Shown here: positions 28,539 through 38,483 of the stretch, piece by piece
Layout: each line of letters begins with the position of its first letter
Numbering within the stretch: position 1 is the first letter of the stretch
Assembly: GCA_019651435.1 (NCBI GenBank)
Contig: BOYI01000001.1
Coordinates: 682,001-746,000 of the forward strand
Reading direction: 5' to 3'
DNA: 64,000 nucleotides
Source: Pelagibacteraceae bacterium
Lineage (GTDB): Bacteria; Pseudomonadota; Alphaproteobacteria; HIMB59
The notes under the pieces: generated by a model
What the model was told of the DNA's origin: nothing
Database searches by the model: none
The model's input: the letters and a program-made list of their open reading frames with translations, nothing else
Translations under genes and position numbers: made by a program

Positions 28539-28615
28539 TGGCGCGCTCTGCAGGATTCGAACCTGCGACCCTCTGCTTAGAAGGCAGATGCTCTATCCAG
28601 CTGAGCTAAGAGCGC
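28539..28615 (-). tRNA. tRNA-Arg (anticodon UCU)
   Basis: The leftward strand gives a complete cloverleaf: acceptor GCGCTCT pairs with AGAGCGC, D-arm TAGCTCAGCTGGATAGAG, anticodon stem-loop with loop CTTCTAA (anticodon TCT), T-arm GCAGGTTCGAATCCTGC, discriminator G and encoded CCA. The total is 77 bases. Confidence 0.97.
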
Positions 28616-28676
28616 TTAAAACAGATATTTATCACTTCAAATTTATATTTTCTACCTTATTATTCACTAATTTTGG

Positions 28677-29456
28677 ATGATTAAAAATCTTGTACAAGTT
28701 GAGTCTGTTGTAAAGACATTTGGAGGTTTAAAAGCCTTAAATGACTGCTCTTTAGAAATTAAAGAAAAATCTATAACAGGAATTATTGGACCTAACGGCT
28801 CAGGTAAATCAACTTTATTTAATGTAATCACAGGTAATCTCAAACCAGATAGTGGGAAAATTACTTATAATGGTAGTGAGATAACAAATAAAGAGTCACA
28901 TGAGCTTTTTCATCAAGGAATTTTAAGAACTTTTCAAATAGCTCATGAATTTACGAATATGACAGTTATAGAAAATTTAATGGTAGTTCCTGGAAATCAA
29001 AAAGGAGAGAGTCTGCTTTATGCTTTAATGAATAAGAAAAAAATTGATAAAGATGATGAAAATCATAAAAGAAAAGGCAATAGAAGTTCTTCAATTTCTT
29101 AAAATTGAACATTTAAGAAATGAAAGAGCTGGCAATTTATCGGGTGGTCAAAAAAAACTTTTAGAATTAGCAAGAACAATGATGGTGGATGCAAAAATTG
29201 TATTCTTGGATGAAGTTGGAGCTGGTGTTAATAAAACTCTACTTAACGATATAAGTGACTCCATATTAAGACTTAATAAAGAAAAAGGTTATACATTTTG
29301 TATGATTGAACATGATTTTAATTTTATTACTAAATTATGTGATCCTATTATAGTATTAGCTGAAGGTTCAGTTTTATTCAAAGGCACAGCTGAAGAAGTT
29401 AAAAAAAATGAAAAAGTAATCGAGTCCTATCTTGGTAAAGGGAGTAAAGAAATAAT
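28677..29456 (+). CDS. livG: Branched-chain amino acid ABC transporter ATPase LivG, frameshifted
   Basis: An ABC ATPase of the hydrophobic amino acid uptake type. Walker A is GIIGPNGSGKSTLFNVITG, and ILRTFQIAHEFTNMTVIENL is the LivG Q-loop region. A slip near 29040 leads to the signature NLSGGQKKLLELAR, Walker B KIVFLDEVGAGVN and IEHDFNFI. In the present sequence the livG frame runs without a stop into livF through the ATA-ATG junction at 29452-29457, giving an apparent fusion. A lost base at the livG stop is the simpler explanation. It is the first gene of the liv operon after tRNA-Arg. Confidence 0.9.
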
Positions 29457-30157
29457 GTACTTCTCTGCTTCTAAATTAACTGGTGGTTATGGTGGGGTAA
29501 ACATTATTGAGGATTGTTCTTTTAATGTAAATAGAGGTGAAATAGTTTCTATTCTTGGGCCAAATGGTGCTGGAAAATCAACTGCCATGAAAGCAATGCT
29601 AGGTATTCTTGATTTAAAATCAGGAGAAATAAACTTAGATGGTCAAGATATTACAAAGTTTAAAACTCAAGATAGAATTAAATTAGGTATATCTTTTGTA
29701 CCTCAAATTAAAAAATATATTTACAGAACTTACTGTAGAAGAAAATTTAGAAATGGGAGCATTTTTAAATGAAGATAATATTCAAACTCAGATTGAAAAA
29801 ATGTTCGATTTATTCCCAATCATTAAAGAAAAAAGAAAACAAACTGCTGGAGAACTATCAGGTGGTCAAAGACAACAAGTAGCTATAGCTAGAGCATTAA
29901 TGACTAATCCAACAGTATTAATGTTAGATGAACCAACAGCGGGAGTTTCTCCAGTAATAATGGATGAAATTTTTCAACATATTTTGAATATTAAAAAACA
30001 AAATATTGCAATTTTAATGGTTGAGCAAAACGCTCGCCAAGCTCTAGAGATATCTGATAGAGGATATATTTTAGTTACTGGAAAAAACGCATATGAAGGC
30101 GATGGTGACTATCTTCTTAATGATAAAGAAATAAGAAAGTCTTTTTTGGGTGGATAA
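29455..30157 (+). CDS. livF: Branched-chain amino acid ABC transporter ATPase LivF, frameshifted
   Basis: The second ATPase of the system, about 233 residues. It begins [20 protein letters not shown], has Walker [20 protein letters not shown] and, after an extra A near 29713, continues [17 protein letters not shown], the typical LivF segment. [17 protein letters not shown] is the ABC signature and [16 protein letters not shown] the Walker B region. It ends [14 protein letters not shown] directly before the permease ATG. Confidence 0.93.
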
Positions 30158-31162
30158 ATGGATTTTTTAAACGCAATCATTCTTATTTCAAATTTTATAA
30201 TTGTACCAGCCATAACATACGGATCTCAATTAGCTTTAGGAGCAATTGGTGTAACTTTGATTTATGGAGTATTGCGTTTTGCTAATTTTGCTTATGGAGA
30301 TCTAATGGCTTTTGGAACTATGATTGTGATTTTATTTACATGGTACCTTCAATCAAAAGGAATTACCTTTGGATTACTTGCCAACAGCACTTTTAGCGTT
30401 ACCAATTGGAATATTTTTTCACCATTGCTATTAGTCTATTCTTCGACAAAACAGTTTTTGAATATTACAGAGAAAAGAAAAGCAATCCCGTAACTTTTAT
30501 TGTTGTGAGTCTAGGTATTATGTTTGTTTTGAACGCAGTTGTTCGAATAATAATTGGACCCAATGATATAAATTTTATGGATGGGCAAAAAGTTCATCAT
30601 GAAAGCTCGAGAATTTAAACAATTAACGGGTTTAAACGAAGGTCTTGCTATTAAATCTACTCAAGTTATCACCTTGATAACTACAATAATAACTTGTTCC
30701 TACTCTTTACTTTCTGAATAAGACCAAAACAGGCAAATCAATGAGGGCTATTCTGATAATGAGGATTTAGCGTTACTATCTGGAATTGACCTAAAAAATA
30801 ATTTTACTTACCTGGGTTATAGTATCTATTTTAGCAACAGTAGCTGGACACTTTATGGATTAGATAAAAGTTTTAAGCCATTTACATATTTTAATAACCT
30901 TTTACCTATTTTGCTGCCACTATTGTTGGCGGTATTGGTAATCCATTGGGAGCTTTTTATGGTGGTTTTTAATTGCATTTTCTGAAATCGCCCTAACTTA
31001 TGCTTATAAAAAGTTTTTCAAATACCTTCTTCCAGAAAGCCTAGAGCCAAATACTCTCATTCAATTTATCTCTACAGATTATAAATTTGCAATATCATTT
31101 TCTATTTTAGTTATCGTTTTAATTTTAGACCCAATGGAATTTTTAAAGGAAAAGTAATTTAA
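30158..31162 (+). CDS. livH: Branched-chain amino acid ABC transporter permease LivH, frameshifted
   Basis: An inner-membrane permease of the LivH type, about 335 residues after repair. QLALGAIGVTLIYGVLRFANFAYGDLM is split across conserved transmembrane segments, followed by FVVSLG-like FIVVSLGIMFVLNAVVRIIIG. The end, LDPNGIFKG, appears when one A is restored near 31131. Several slips occur at 30390, 30600 and 30700-31000. The TAA overlaps the livM ATG at 31162. Confidence 0.85.
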
Positions 31163-32525
31163 TGAAAAACTTAGATATTAAAATTTCATTTTCTATAATG
31201 GCCTTCTCATAATTTTAGTTGGGATATTTCAATCTTGGGGAGTGGCACTATCAATTTTAAACTTATGTCTAATTTCGGCTGTAATGTCGATGGGAGTTAA
31301 TATTCAATGGGGATTTGCTGGACTGATAAATTTTGGTGTAATGGGTTTTTAGCTATCGGTGGATTAGCTACAGTTTTAGTCTCTGTTCCTCCAGTAATTG
31401 AAGCATGGTCTGCTGGTGGTATGGGTATGCTTGTATCTGGGGCATTTATAATTTCAGTAGTTCTTTTACTCTTTTTTATAAATAAAAAATTTAGTGATTA
31501 TAAATACAAAAACTATTTAATTTTCTTAATAATTATTTTATCCATTCCATTACTTAAATTAATCTCTGGACCATCAATTAGTAAAATTGAGTCTATTAAT
31601 GCTGCAACTTCTGGTTTTTTAGGTGGCATGAATCTACCTATTATTTTTTCTTGGTTTTTTGGTGCCTTATTATCTGCAGGAGTGGCTTTTGTTATAGGAA
31701 AAAGTATGCTTAGGTTTAAGATCTGATTATTTAGCAATTTCAACATTATTAATATCTGGAATCATAGTATCTATTGTTAAACATGAAGAATGGTTATCAG
31801 AGGTGTAAAAAATGTAATTGGTTTAAAAGACCGCGCCTTATGAGGTTGATTTACAAAGTTCTGATTGGTTTATACGATTAGTAGAATTTTTGAATACTTC
31901 AAAATTATCTAAAATTTTTGATATAACTGAAAGACAAGATCTTTTATCACAACTTGTAATTAGCTCTTCAGGTGTTTTTGTAAAATTATGTTTTGCTTTA
32001 ATATTTTTATTAGTTGTGTGTTCTTTACTATATTTGTCAGAAAAAGCTCTCAGATCACCATGGGGTCGTATGATGAGAGCTATAAGAGATAATGAAGATG
32101 CAGCAAAAGCAATGGGAAAAAATGTTGTGAAACAACATTTATTTATCTTTATGTTGGGATCAGCAATAATAGGATTTGCTGGAGCTATGCTAGTTACTTA
32201 TGATGGTTTGTTCACTCCATCTAGTTATCAGCCGCTACGATATACTTTTTTGATTTGGGTTATGGTCTTGTTAGGTGGAACTGGTAATAATTATGGAGCA
32301 ATTCTTGGTGCTTTTGTTGTTTGGTTTATATGGATTCAATCGGCTCCATTTGCACTATTCGTAATAAATTTATTTACTTCACAACTAGATGAAACAAATG
32401 CAATTAAGTTACATCTTATTAATAGCATACCTTATTTTAGATATCTTATGATGGGTTTAGGATTATTAGTTGTTATGCGATACAGGCCTATGGGATTATT
32501 GCCAGAAAAAGTTTTAAGAAACTAA
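31162..32525 (+). CDS. livM: Branched-chain amino acid ABC transporter permease LivM, frameshifted
   Basis: The second permease. Motifs include SMGVNIQWGFAGLINFG (conserved G-x-x-N-Q-x-G-x-x-N-FG segment), RSDYLAISTLLISGI in a later frame, and the well-conserved SPWGRMMRAIRDNEDAAKAMG cytoplasmic loop. It ends RPMGLLPEK. Slips lie near 31200, 31350, 31710 and 31810-31840. About 450 residues, longer than the usual LivM because of an extra hydrophobic region around 31430-31600, as in some urea/amide-type relatives. A strong bidirectional terminator follows. Confidence 0.87.
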
Positions 32526-32528
32526 CTG

Positions 32529-32556
32529 AAGCTCCCTGCTAAAATGCAGGGAGCTT
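32529..32556. terminator. Bidirectional intrinsic terminator between livM and the liv binding protein
   Basis: A perfect 11-base inverted repeat, AAGCTCCCTGC then loop TAAAAT then GCAGGGAGCTT, is unusually G+C-rich for the window and lies between convergent genes. Flanking A/T runs allow termination on both strands. Confidence 0.9.
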
Positions 32557-32565
32557 AAAATAAAA

Positions 32566-33741
32566 TTATCTTTGTGCTGCGTCTGTAAATGCACCACCTT
32601 CAATACCTTTTTCAATAAAAGCACCAAAAGCTTCACCTACATCAGTAAAATTAACATCTGTAGCACCATCATAATCGACTGCAAAACCTGCAGAGGCTAA
32701 TTCAAGTCCTTTAGCTAATTCACCAGCATAAATTTTTGTTCCTGGGCCATTAGCTACTTTCATGATGTTTGCTGCAACAGTTGCACTATCATCAGAACCT
32801 CCTAGAGCCATCGCTAAAACGATTAATGCTGCAGCGTCATATGACTCGCCTACATAAACAGAAGGGTTTACACCGTTTGCTTCAGCATATGCTTTAAACT
32901 TTTGAGCACCAGCACCAAGAGAACCTGGCATTGAACCAAAAGAACCATCAAGATCTGATCCAAAAGTATCAGTTAATGAGTCACCTATCATGCCATCAGA
33001 TAATACAAACGTATCAAAAGCACCACTATCCAGAGATCCCTGAATGATTTGATTACCACCTTGATCTAAATAACCAATAACGGCAAGAGCATCGCCACCA
33101 GCAGCGGACAAAACACCTACTTCAGCACTGTAATCAGCCTTATCTCCTTCATGAGCAGTTTTAGCTGTTACTTCGATACCTCTCGCTTTAGCAGCTGCTT
33201 CATAAACATCAGCTAAACCTACACCATAGTCAGTATTAACATAAGTAATAGCCACGCTAGTGATACCTCTGTCAGCTGTAATATCAGCTAACACCTCACC
33301 ACCTCTTGCATCTGATGGAGCAGTTCTAAAAAATAATCCATTATCTTCCGCAGTTGTTAAACCTGGAGATGTTGCAGATGGTGATATCATTGGAACACCA
33401 TTTGGAACAGCTACATTTGATAGAATTGCACCTGTAACACCTGAGCAGTCTGCACCCATAATTGCAGTTACTCCTTGACTTATAAGACCCTCAGCGGCCG
33501 AAGATGCTGCGGCAGAATCAATACAAGTAGAGTCAGCTCTAATAACATTAATCTTTGAACCATTGAAAAGTTCTCCAGAGTTTGAGGCTTCAGAAAATGC
33601 TAATTCAGCACCTGCAGCCATATCTGGGGTAAGAGATTCAATTGGACCTGTAAATCCAAGAATAATACCTACATTAACTTTTTTTGCATGAGACGTGCTA
33701 AAAGCAAAAATTGTCAATAAGGTCGCTATGATTTTAATCAT
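32566..33741 (-). CDS. Branched-chain amino acid-type ABC substrate-binding protein
   Basis: A 391-residue periplasmic binding protein (Peripla_BP_6/LivJ-type). It starts with a signal peptide (MIKIIATLLTIFAFSTSHA), then KVNVGIILGFTGPIESLTPD, GVTAIMGADCSGVTGAIL, MISPSATSPGLT and NTDYGVGLADVYEAAAKARG, a standard order for the family. A strong ribosome-binding site AGGAGG (complement at 33747-33752) stands five bases before the ATG, consistent with high expression. It converges with livG-livF-livH-livM and probably serves that transporter. Codon use is G+C-richer than neighbours, as in abundant proteins. Confidence 0.93.
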   Translation of the reverse strand: MIKIIATLLTIFAFSTSHAKKVNVGIILGFTGPIESLTPDMAAGAELAFSEASNSGELFNGSKINVIRADSTCIDSAAASSAAEGLISQGVTAIMGADCSGVTGAILSNVAVPNGVPMISPSATSPGLTTAEDNGLFFRTAPSDARGGEVLADITADRGITSVAITYVNTDYGVGLADVYEAAAKARGIEVTAKTAHEGDKADYSAEVGVLSAAGGDALAVIGYLDQGGNQIIQGSLDSGAFDTFVLSDGMIGDSLTDTFGSDLDGSFGSMPGSLGAGAQKFKAYAEANGVNPSVYVGESYDAAALIVLAMALGGSDDSATVAANIMKVANGPGTKIYAGELAKGLELASAGFAVDYDGATDVNFTDVGEAFGAFIEKGIEGGAFTDAAQR

Positions 33742-33816
33742 ATTTTCCTCCTAATAATTAAAGTATTAATAGTATATTGAAAAAAGTAAAATTTAAATAA
33801 GTTTAGAAATTATAAA

Positions 33817-34125
33817 TTAGTGCGTCCAAGAAGTTCTTCTAGTATTTGAAAAGTTGCTAGAGTAGCTTTTTGGCTTTATAACTTTAAATGACTGATCTTC
33901 CACCTTATAAGAGAGGTTATTTTTTAAACACCAAGATTTAGCATCTGCCAAGTTGGGAAATGACAATTTAATTTGCTTATTAGTATTATCAGAGCTATTC
34001 CAACCCATTAAAACATCTTTTTTTAAAGAAGAGTCAAATTGAAACTCCACAATCCAAGATTTGGTCTTTTTAAGACCAGATTGCATATTTGTTTTACAAG
34101 GTTTTTTAATTAAAGCTTTTTTCAT
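33817..34125 (-). CDS. NDUFS4-like accessory subunit of respiratory complex I
   Basis: A 102-residue protein of the ETC complex I subunit (NDUFS4, 18 kDa) family found in alphaproteobacteria and mitochondria. KKTKSWIVEFQFDS, then LMGWNSSDNTNKQIKLSF, DAKSWCLKNNLSYKV and the terminal RRTSWTH correspond to the family blocks W-x-x-EF, GWTSS and the PWTH-like end. It sits at the NADH dehydrogenase module of complex I. No nuo genes are nearby. It lies directly 3' of tRNA-Pro. Confidence 0.85.
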   Translation of the reverse strand: MKKALIKKPCKTNMQSGLKKTKSWIVEFQFDSSLKKDVLMGWNSSDNTNKQIKLSFPNLADAKSWCLKNNLSYKVEDQSFKVIKPKSYSSNFSNTRRTSWTH

Positions 34126-34132
34126 AATTTAG

Positions 34133-34209
<77 letters not shown>

Positions 34210-34260
34210 AGTATTGAATATATATACTTTTGTCTTATAAATAGTCAAACGGTAAAAGCG

Positions 34261-34836
34261 ATGCAGATAGTAAAAAAGATAAAGAAAATCTCACTTTCAA
34301 AAAGCTTTTTTCCTTTTTGGAGATATCAGTTTCTAATCAAAAGTTTAAATAAAAAAATCAAACCATATAAAATCAATCGTGAAATACTCGGAGTTGGAGA
34401 TGTTGTATTTGCGCTTTGTTATTCTCAAGAAGAGAAAAAATTTTATTTAATCAAACAATTCAGACCTTTTTATTATGTAAGAAAAGAAAAATATAAATTT
34501 GAACTAGTAGGAGGTTTAATAGATAAAGGAGAAAGTATAACTCAAGCTTTAAAAAGAGAAATAATGGAAGAGATAAGAGTAAAAACACTAAAACTAAAAA
34601 AATTAACAAAATACTGTCCAGTTCCTGGATATTCAGATGAAATTGTTCATGTGTATTACGCAGAAGTTGAAAAAATTAAAAATTCTCATTTATTTAATAA
34701 ATTTGAAAATGAAGAAATAAAAGTTTCTAAATTAACTCTTGATCAACTAAAAAAAATTAACTCTAGTGAGCAAATACAAAATGTGCTCACTAAAGTTTCA
34801 ATTTATGAATATTTAAATAAAATTAAAAAGAGTTAA
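34261..34836 (+). CDS. NUDIX hydrolase (ADP-sugar pyrophosphatase-like)
   Basis: A NUDIX enzyme of 191 residues when started at the ATG at 34261 (MQIVKKIKK). Codons further upstream in frame are antisense tRNA-Pro and are not used. The Nudix box is GGLIDKGESITQALKREIMEE, matching Gx5Ex7REUxEE. VVFALCYSQEEKKFYLIKQF and YCPVPGYSDEIVHVYYAE are typical of the ADP-ribose/ADP-sugar pyrophosphatase branch. It converges with serA, overlapping its 3' end by 14 bases. Confidence 0.88.
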   Translation: MQIVKKIKKISLSKSFFPFWRYQFLIKSLNKKIKPYKINREILGVGDVVFALCYSQEEKKFYLIKQFRPFYYVRKEKYKFELVGGLIDKGESITQALKREIMEEIRVKTLKLKKLTKYCPVPGYSDEIVHVYYAEVEKIKNSHLFNKFENEEIKVSKLTLDQLKKINSSEQIQNVLTKVSIYEYLNKIKKS

Positions 34837-35764
34837 CGTTATTAACTATTTTATTTTCTTTTAAAAAATCTGCTACTTGATTTGCTACATCAATAGCTAC
34901 ATTAGATTGAGCTTCTTTAGAAGATGCACCAAGATGTGGAGTTAAAAGTAAATTCTTAGCACCAAACATAACATTTTCTGTAGCGGGTTCAGTTTCATAA
35001 ACATCAATCGCAGCACCAGCGATCACATCGTTATTTAATGCTTCTTTTAAATCTGCTTCATTAATCAAACCACCTCTAGCACAATTAATGATAACAGAAC
35101 TACTCTTCATTGTAGCTATACTTTTTTTATTGAGCATATTTTTTGTTTGATCGTTCAGTTTTGTATGTAATGACAATACATCTGATGAAGATAATAACTC
35201 TTCTGTTGAGACTTTTTTTGCACCAAAACTATTTAGAACTTCATCACTAGCTGAATTAGAATTTGTTAAAATTTGCATACCAATTACTTTACAAATTTCT
35301 GCAACTCTTTGGCCAATATTACCAAATCCAACGATACCTAATGTTTTTCCCTTTAGCTCTGTTCCCATAAATTTAGCTTTTTCCCATTTTCCTTCGTGAG
35401 TAGAAGCATTGGCATTATGAATGTGTCGGTATAAAGAAAACATTAAACCCACTGTAAGTTCAGCAGTTGCCTCCAAATTTCCTAATGGTGTATTCATTAC
35501 TAGAATTTTATTTTTAGTAGCGACATCTAAGTCAACATTATCAACACCAACACCTGCTCTACCGATAACCTTTAAATTAGAACAGTTTTCTAATATATCA
35601 GCTGTGAGTTTAGTTGCGGATCGGATAAGAATACCATCGTAGTCATCGATTATTGATTTAAGTTCATCAGGTTCTAAACCTGTTTTAATATCATATTCAA
35701 TTGATTTAGATTTTAAAACATCCTCAACCTTATTACTCATTTTATCAGAAATTAAAATTTTCAT
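34823..35764 (-). CDS. serA: D-3-phosphoglycerate dehydrogenase, short form
   Basis: A 313-residue 2-hydroxyacid dehydrogenase that starts serine synthesis. GRAGVGVDNVDLDVAT, the NAD loop LGIVGFGNIGQRVAEI, NCARGGLINEADL with the catalytic Arg, and LLTPHLGASSKEAQ with the catalytic His define SerA. It lacks the C-terminal regulatory and ACT domains of the long form, so feedback inhibition by serine through ACT is not expected. Its ATG shares a base with the serC stop (TAATG), so serC-serA is a coupled pair. Confidence 0.92.
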   Translation of the reverse strand: MKILISDKMSNKVEDVLKSKSIEYDIKTGLEPDELKSIIDDYDGILIRSATKLTADILENCSNLKVIGRAGVGVDNVDLDVATKNKILVMNTPLGNLEATAELTVGLMFSLYRHIHNANASTHEGKWEKAKFMGTELKGKTLGIVGFGNIGQRVAEICKVIGMQILTNSNSASDEVLNSFGAKKVSTEELLSSSDVLSLHTKLNDQTKNMLNKKSIATMKSSSVIINCARGGLINEADLKEALNNDVIAGAAIDVYETEPATENVMFGAKNLLLTPHLGASSKEAQSNVAIDVANQVADFLKENKIVNNVNSF

Positions 35765-36920
35765 TATTTATACCTTTCTAATGTTTCAAAAAATGCCCAC
35801 TCAATCCATGGTAGTAGTTTATCAATATCACTAGATTCAACTGTAGCACCACCCCATATTCTTATACCAGCTGGGGCATCTTTATAGGCATTAATATCAT
35901 AACCCGCATCTTCTTTTTCAATAGTAGAACAAACTTCTTTTACTAACTTCTTTTTATTTTCATCATCTAATTTTTCAAAATCAGGATGTGTAAATTTAAA
36001 ACAAATACTTGTAGAAGAATAGGTATTTGGATCTTTAGCTAAAAAATCTACCCAATCTCTAGCTTCTATCCAATCTTTAACCGATTGAAGATTTTTTTTA
36101 GAACGATTGATTAATTCTTTTTGGCCTCCAATACTGATACACCAATTAAGAGCATCTAAAGCATCCTCTGCGGCTAATAAAGAAGGAGTATTAATAGTAG
36201 CGCCTTCAAATATTCCTTTATCAAATTTTTATTTTTAGCTAATTGGAAAATCTTAGGCATTGGCCAAGAGGCTCATAATTTCTAATCTTTCACAGCTCTT
36301 GGAGATAAAGCAATCATTCCATGCGCAGCCTCTCCTCCTAAAACTTTTTGCCATGACCAAGTAACTACATCCAATTTAGTAAAATCCATATCCATAGCAA
36401 AAACAGCAGATGTTGCATCACAGATAGCTAAACCTTTACGATCATTAGGTATCCAATCAGCATTTGGTACACAGACACCAGAGGTGGTGCCATTCCATGT
36501 AAATACTACATCATTATCAAAATTTACTTTTGATAAATCTGGTAGCTCTCCATAATCTTTAATATCATGAATAGTTACATCATTAAGTTTCAATTGTTTT
36601 GTTATATCTTTCACCCAGGTTAAGCCAAAGGACTCCCATCCACAAACATCTACTCCTCTTTGACCTAGCAAACTCCACATTGCCATCTCAATAGCACCAG
36701 TATCTGAAGCAGGAACAATACCTACAAGATAATTATCTGGTAATTCTAATAGTTCTTTTGATTTTACGATTACTTCATTTAATTTTGCCTTACCATTTTT
36801 TGCTCGATGCGATCTGCCAAGAAAAGCATTATTAAGAGCATCTAAATTCCAACCAGGACGCTTAGAACATGGTCCAGATGAGAAAAAGGGATGATTGGGT
36901 TTAACTTCTGGTTTTTGCAT
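35764..36920 (-). CDS. serC: Phosphoserine aminotransferase, frameshifted
   Basis: A PLP enzyme converting 3-phosphohydroxypyruvate to phosphoserine. The first piece has [63 protein letters not shown] and [17 protein letters not shown] with the PLP lysine, the pattern of the alphaproteobacterial SerC subgroup. After slips at 36230-36285 the C-terminal part reads [18 protein letters not shown] and [18 protein letters not shown], ending ERYK at 35764. Joined length is about 385 residues. It is coupled to serA and preceded by the DUF1015 gene. Confidence 0.93.
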
Positions 36921-36949
36921 TAATTGTTTTTACTCCTTAATTATTAGTT

Positions 36950-38092
36950 TTAGTCAATAATGTTATAAAAAAATAAACCATCTAGTGGTTTCGGTTCAAA
37001 CCAAGTAGCTTTGGGAGGCATAAATTTTTGATTCTTAGAATAATCTATAACTAAATCCATACTAACTGGTCTCATTAAAGTAGACAAATCAGTTATACCC
37101 GTATCAACTTGATTTATCAAATAATCAGTTCCTAAAGTTGGAGGAACAAACTCTACTCTATCGTCTGATGTTTCATCAAATATCTGTAATATTTCTTTCA
37201 ATACAAATTCCCCAAAATCAATACAATCAGCACCAAGAGATGTGTAATCTTTTTTGAGGTCAATTTTCAAAAACTTTCCTTGAAAATAAATAACAAAAAA
37301 TCTGTCTATGTTTTCATGATATTTTAACTCATCTATAACAAAATATTTTTGTAAGTCGTTTAAAAAATTATCTTTAGCATAATTATCTGGAAATTTAACT
37401 GATCTATTATAAGCAAGATTAGAGCATTTTGATTTAGGAAATATGATAGCCATAAATTTTGTATCTTTTTTTACATCTAATTGAGCAAAACCTTCAATTC
37501 TATGATGGCCATCAGCTACAAAAAGCTCTTTAAAATTTATACTTGAAAAATCTGATTGTGTTTTATAAATGGAATGAACATATTTCCCAGATTTAAATTT
37601 TATAATTGGTTTTTTTTCATGGTGAATTTCTAGATCTAGGTCTATGTTTTGATCATCATAAAAAAGGTAAATTGGACATAACTGAAATTTAACTTTGGAG
37701 AGTTGCTCTGCTCGTTCTTTTCCTTTACTAACTAAAATTTTTTCATGAGGCTTAATATTATTATTTAAATAATCTTGGATATTTAAAAGAGAGATTAAAC
37801 CTGTTTGAGAATGATCCTCAGAATCAATTCGGTATAGATAATAGTCATTATCAGATTTATAAATTATTTGATCATTAATTAGTTTTTGATAATAATTTCT
37901 TGATAAATCATAAAATTCTTCTTCACTTAATTTTTTATTAAAATAAATATCCGGTCTTAATATTTGAAGAAGGTTAAGTTTATGTATTTGATCTGGAGTA
38001 AAATTATAATCTATGATGTCAGTACTAGGTGAAAGGATAGATTGAAGATACTTATTGTTAATCACATAAGTATTTGGTAATAATGGCTTCAT
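36950..38092 (-). CDS. DUF1015 family protein
   Basis: A 380-residue DUF1015 protein. LFVADGHHRIEGF is the family hallmark; it also has PHEKILVSKGKERAEQL in the first third and MPPKATWFEPKPLDGLF at the end. DUF1015 genes are often next to serA/serC in other bacteria and archaea, and the same linkage is seen here. No biochemical function is established; the conserved DGHHR motif hints at a metal or phosphate enzyme. The frame is intact and lies 29 bases upstream of serC. Confidence 0.88.
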   Translation of the reverse strand: MKPLLPNTYVINNKYLQSILSPSTDIIDYNFTPDQIHKLNLLQILRPDIYFNKKLSEEEFYDLSRNYYQKLINDQIIYKSDNDYYLYRIDSEDHSQTGLISLLNIQDYLNNNIKPHEKILVSKGKERAEQLSKVKFQLCPIYLFYDDQNIDLDLEIHHEKKPIIKFKSGKYVHSIYKTQSDFSSINFKELFVADGHHRIEGFAQLDVKKDTKFMAIIFPKSKCSNLAYNRSVKFPDNYAKDNFLNDLQKYFVIDELKYHENIDRFFVIYFQGKFLKIDLKKDYTSLGADCIDFGEFVLKEILQIFDETSDDRVEFVPPTLGTDYLINQVDTGITDLSTLMRPVSMDLVIDYSKNQKFMPPKATWFEPKPLDGLFFYNIID

Positions 38093-38094
38093 CT

Positions 38095-38184
38095 ATGACA
38101 AATAATAAAGTTCCATATTACTTAGCTTTAATAATTGCTTTAATTTTTTTTCTATATGGAATCTTTTCAGTTCTACTTCACTAG
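38095..38184 (+). CDS. Possible 29-residue membrane peptide
   Basis: An ATG at 38095 gives YYLALIIALIFFLYGIFSVLL within 29 residues, a single hydrophobic span, with a stop at 38184. It fills the gap between DUF1015 and the 100-residue gene on the other strand. There is no clear ribosome-binding site and the start is two bases from the divergent DUF1015 start, so it may be chance in AT-rich DNA. Confidence 0.3.
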   Translation: MTNNKVPYYLALIIALIFFLYGIFSVLLH

Positions 38185-38483
38185 TCTTCTATTGATGTTG
38201 AGTTAGGTAAGCTTTTTTCTTCATACCAAACAGCTTTATCAGGGATATTTCCATCCCATAAGTAATTTTCATAATCAAATTTAGGCATCCCTTTATCAGA
38301 ACGCTCATAGTAAAGTCCAAACTCTCTACAATATTCAGATAATTGATCAGCTTCTAATTCTAAAATATTCAATTTTTCCCATTTTTTACTTGAAGGCACC
38401 CATTTAAAGCCCTTAGATTTAAGCCAATCTTTATGATAATAGGTCTCAGATCCAGATACTGAGAATGTTATGTTTTCACTCAT
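38181..38483 (-). CDS. Hypothetical protein, 100 residues, KGFKW motif
   Basis: Not assigned. ETYYHKDWLKSKGFKWVPSSKKWEK near the N-terminus resembles, in layout, short domains such as DUF5710 in which a chain around a K-W-x5-K-W pattern follows an acidic helix; in DUF5710 the pattern is KxLGARWDPxxKxWY. The rest is acidic and rich in aromatics (FDYENYLWDGNIPDKAVWY). Its start overlaps the end of the Gfo/Idh-like gene by eight bases, so the two are probably co-translated upstream of DUF1015-serC-serA. Confidence 0.7.
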   Translation of the reverse strand: MSENITFSVSGSETYYHKDWLKSKGFKWVPSSKKWEKLNILELEADQLSEYCREFGLYYERSDKGMPKFDYENYLWDGNIPDKAVWYEEKSLPNSTSIED

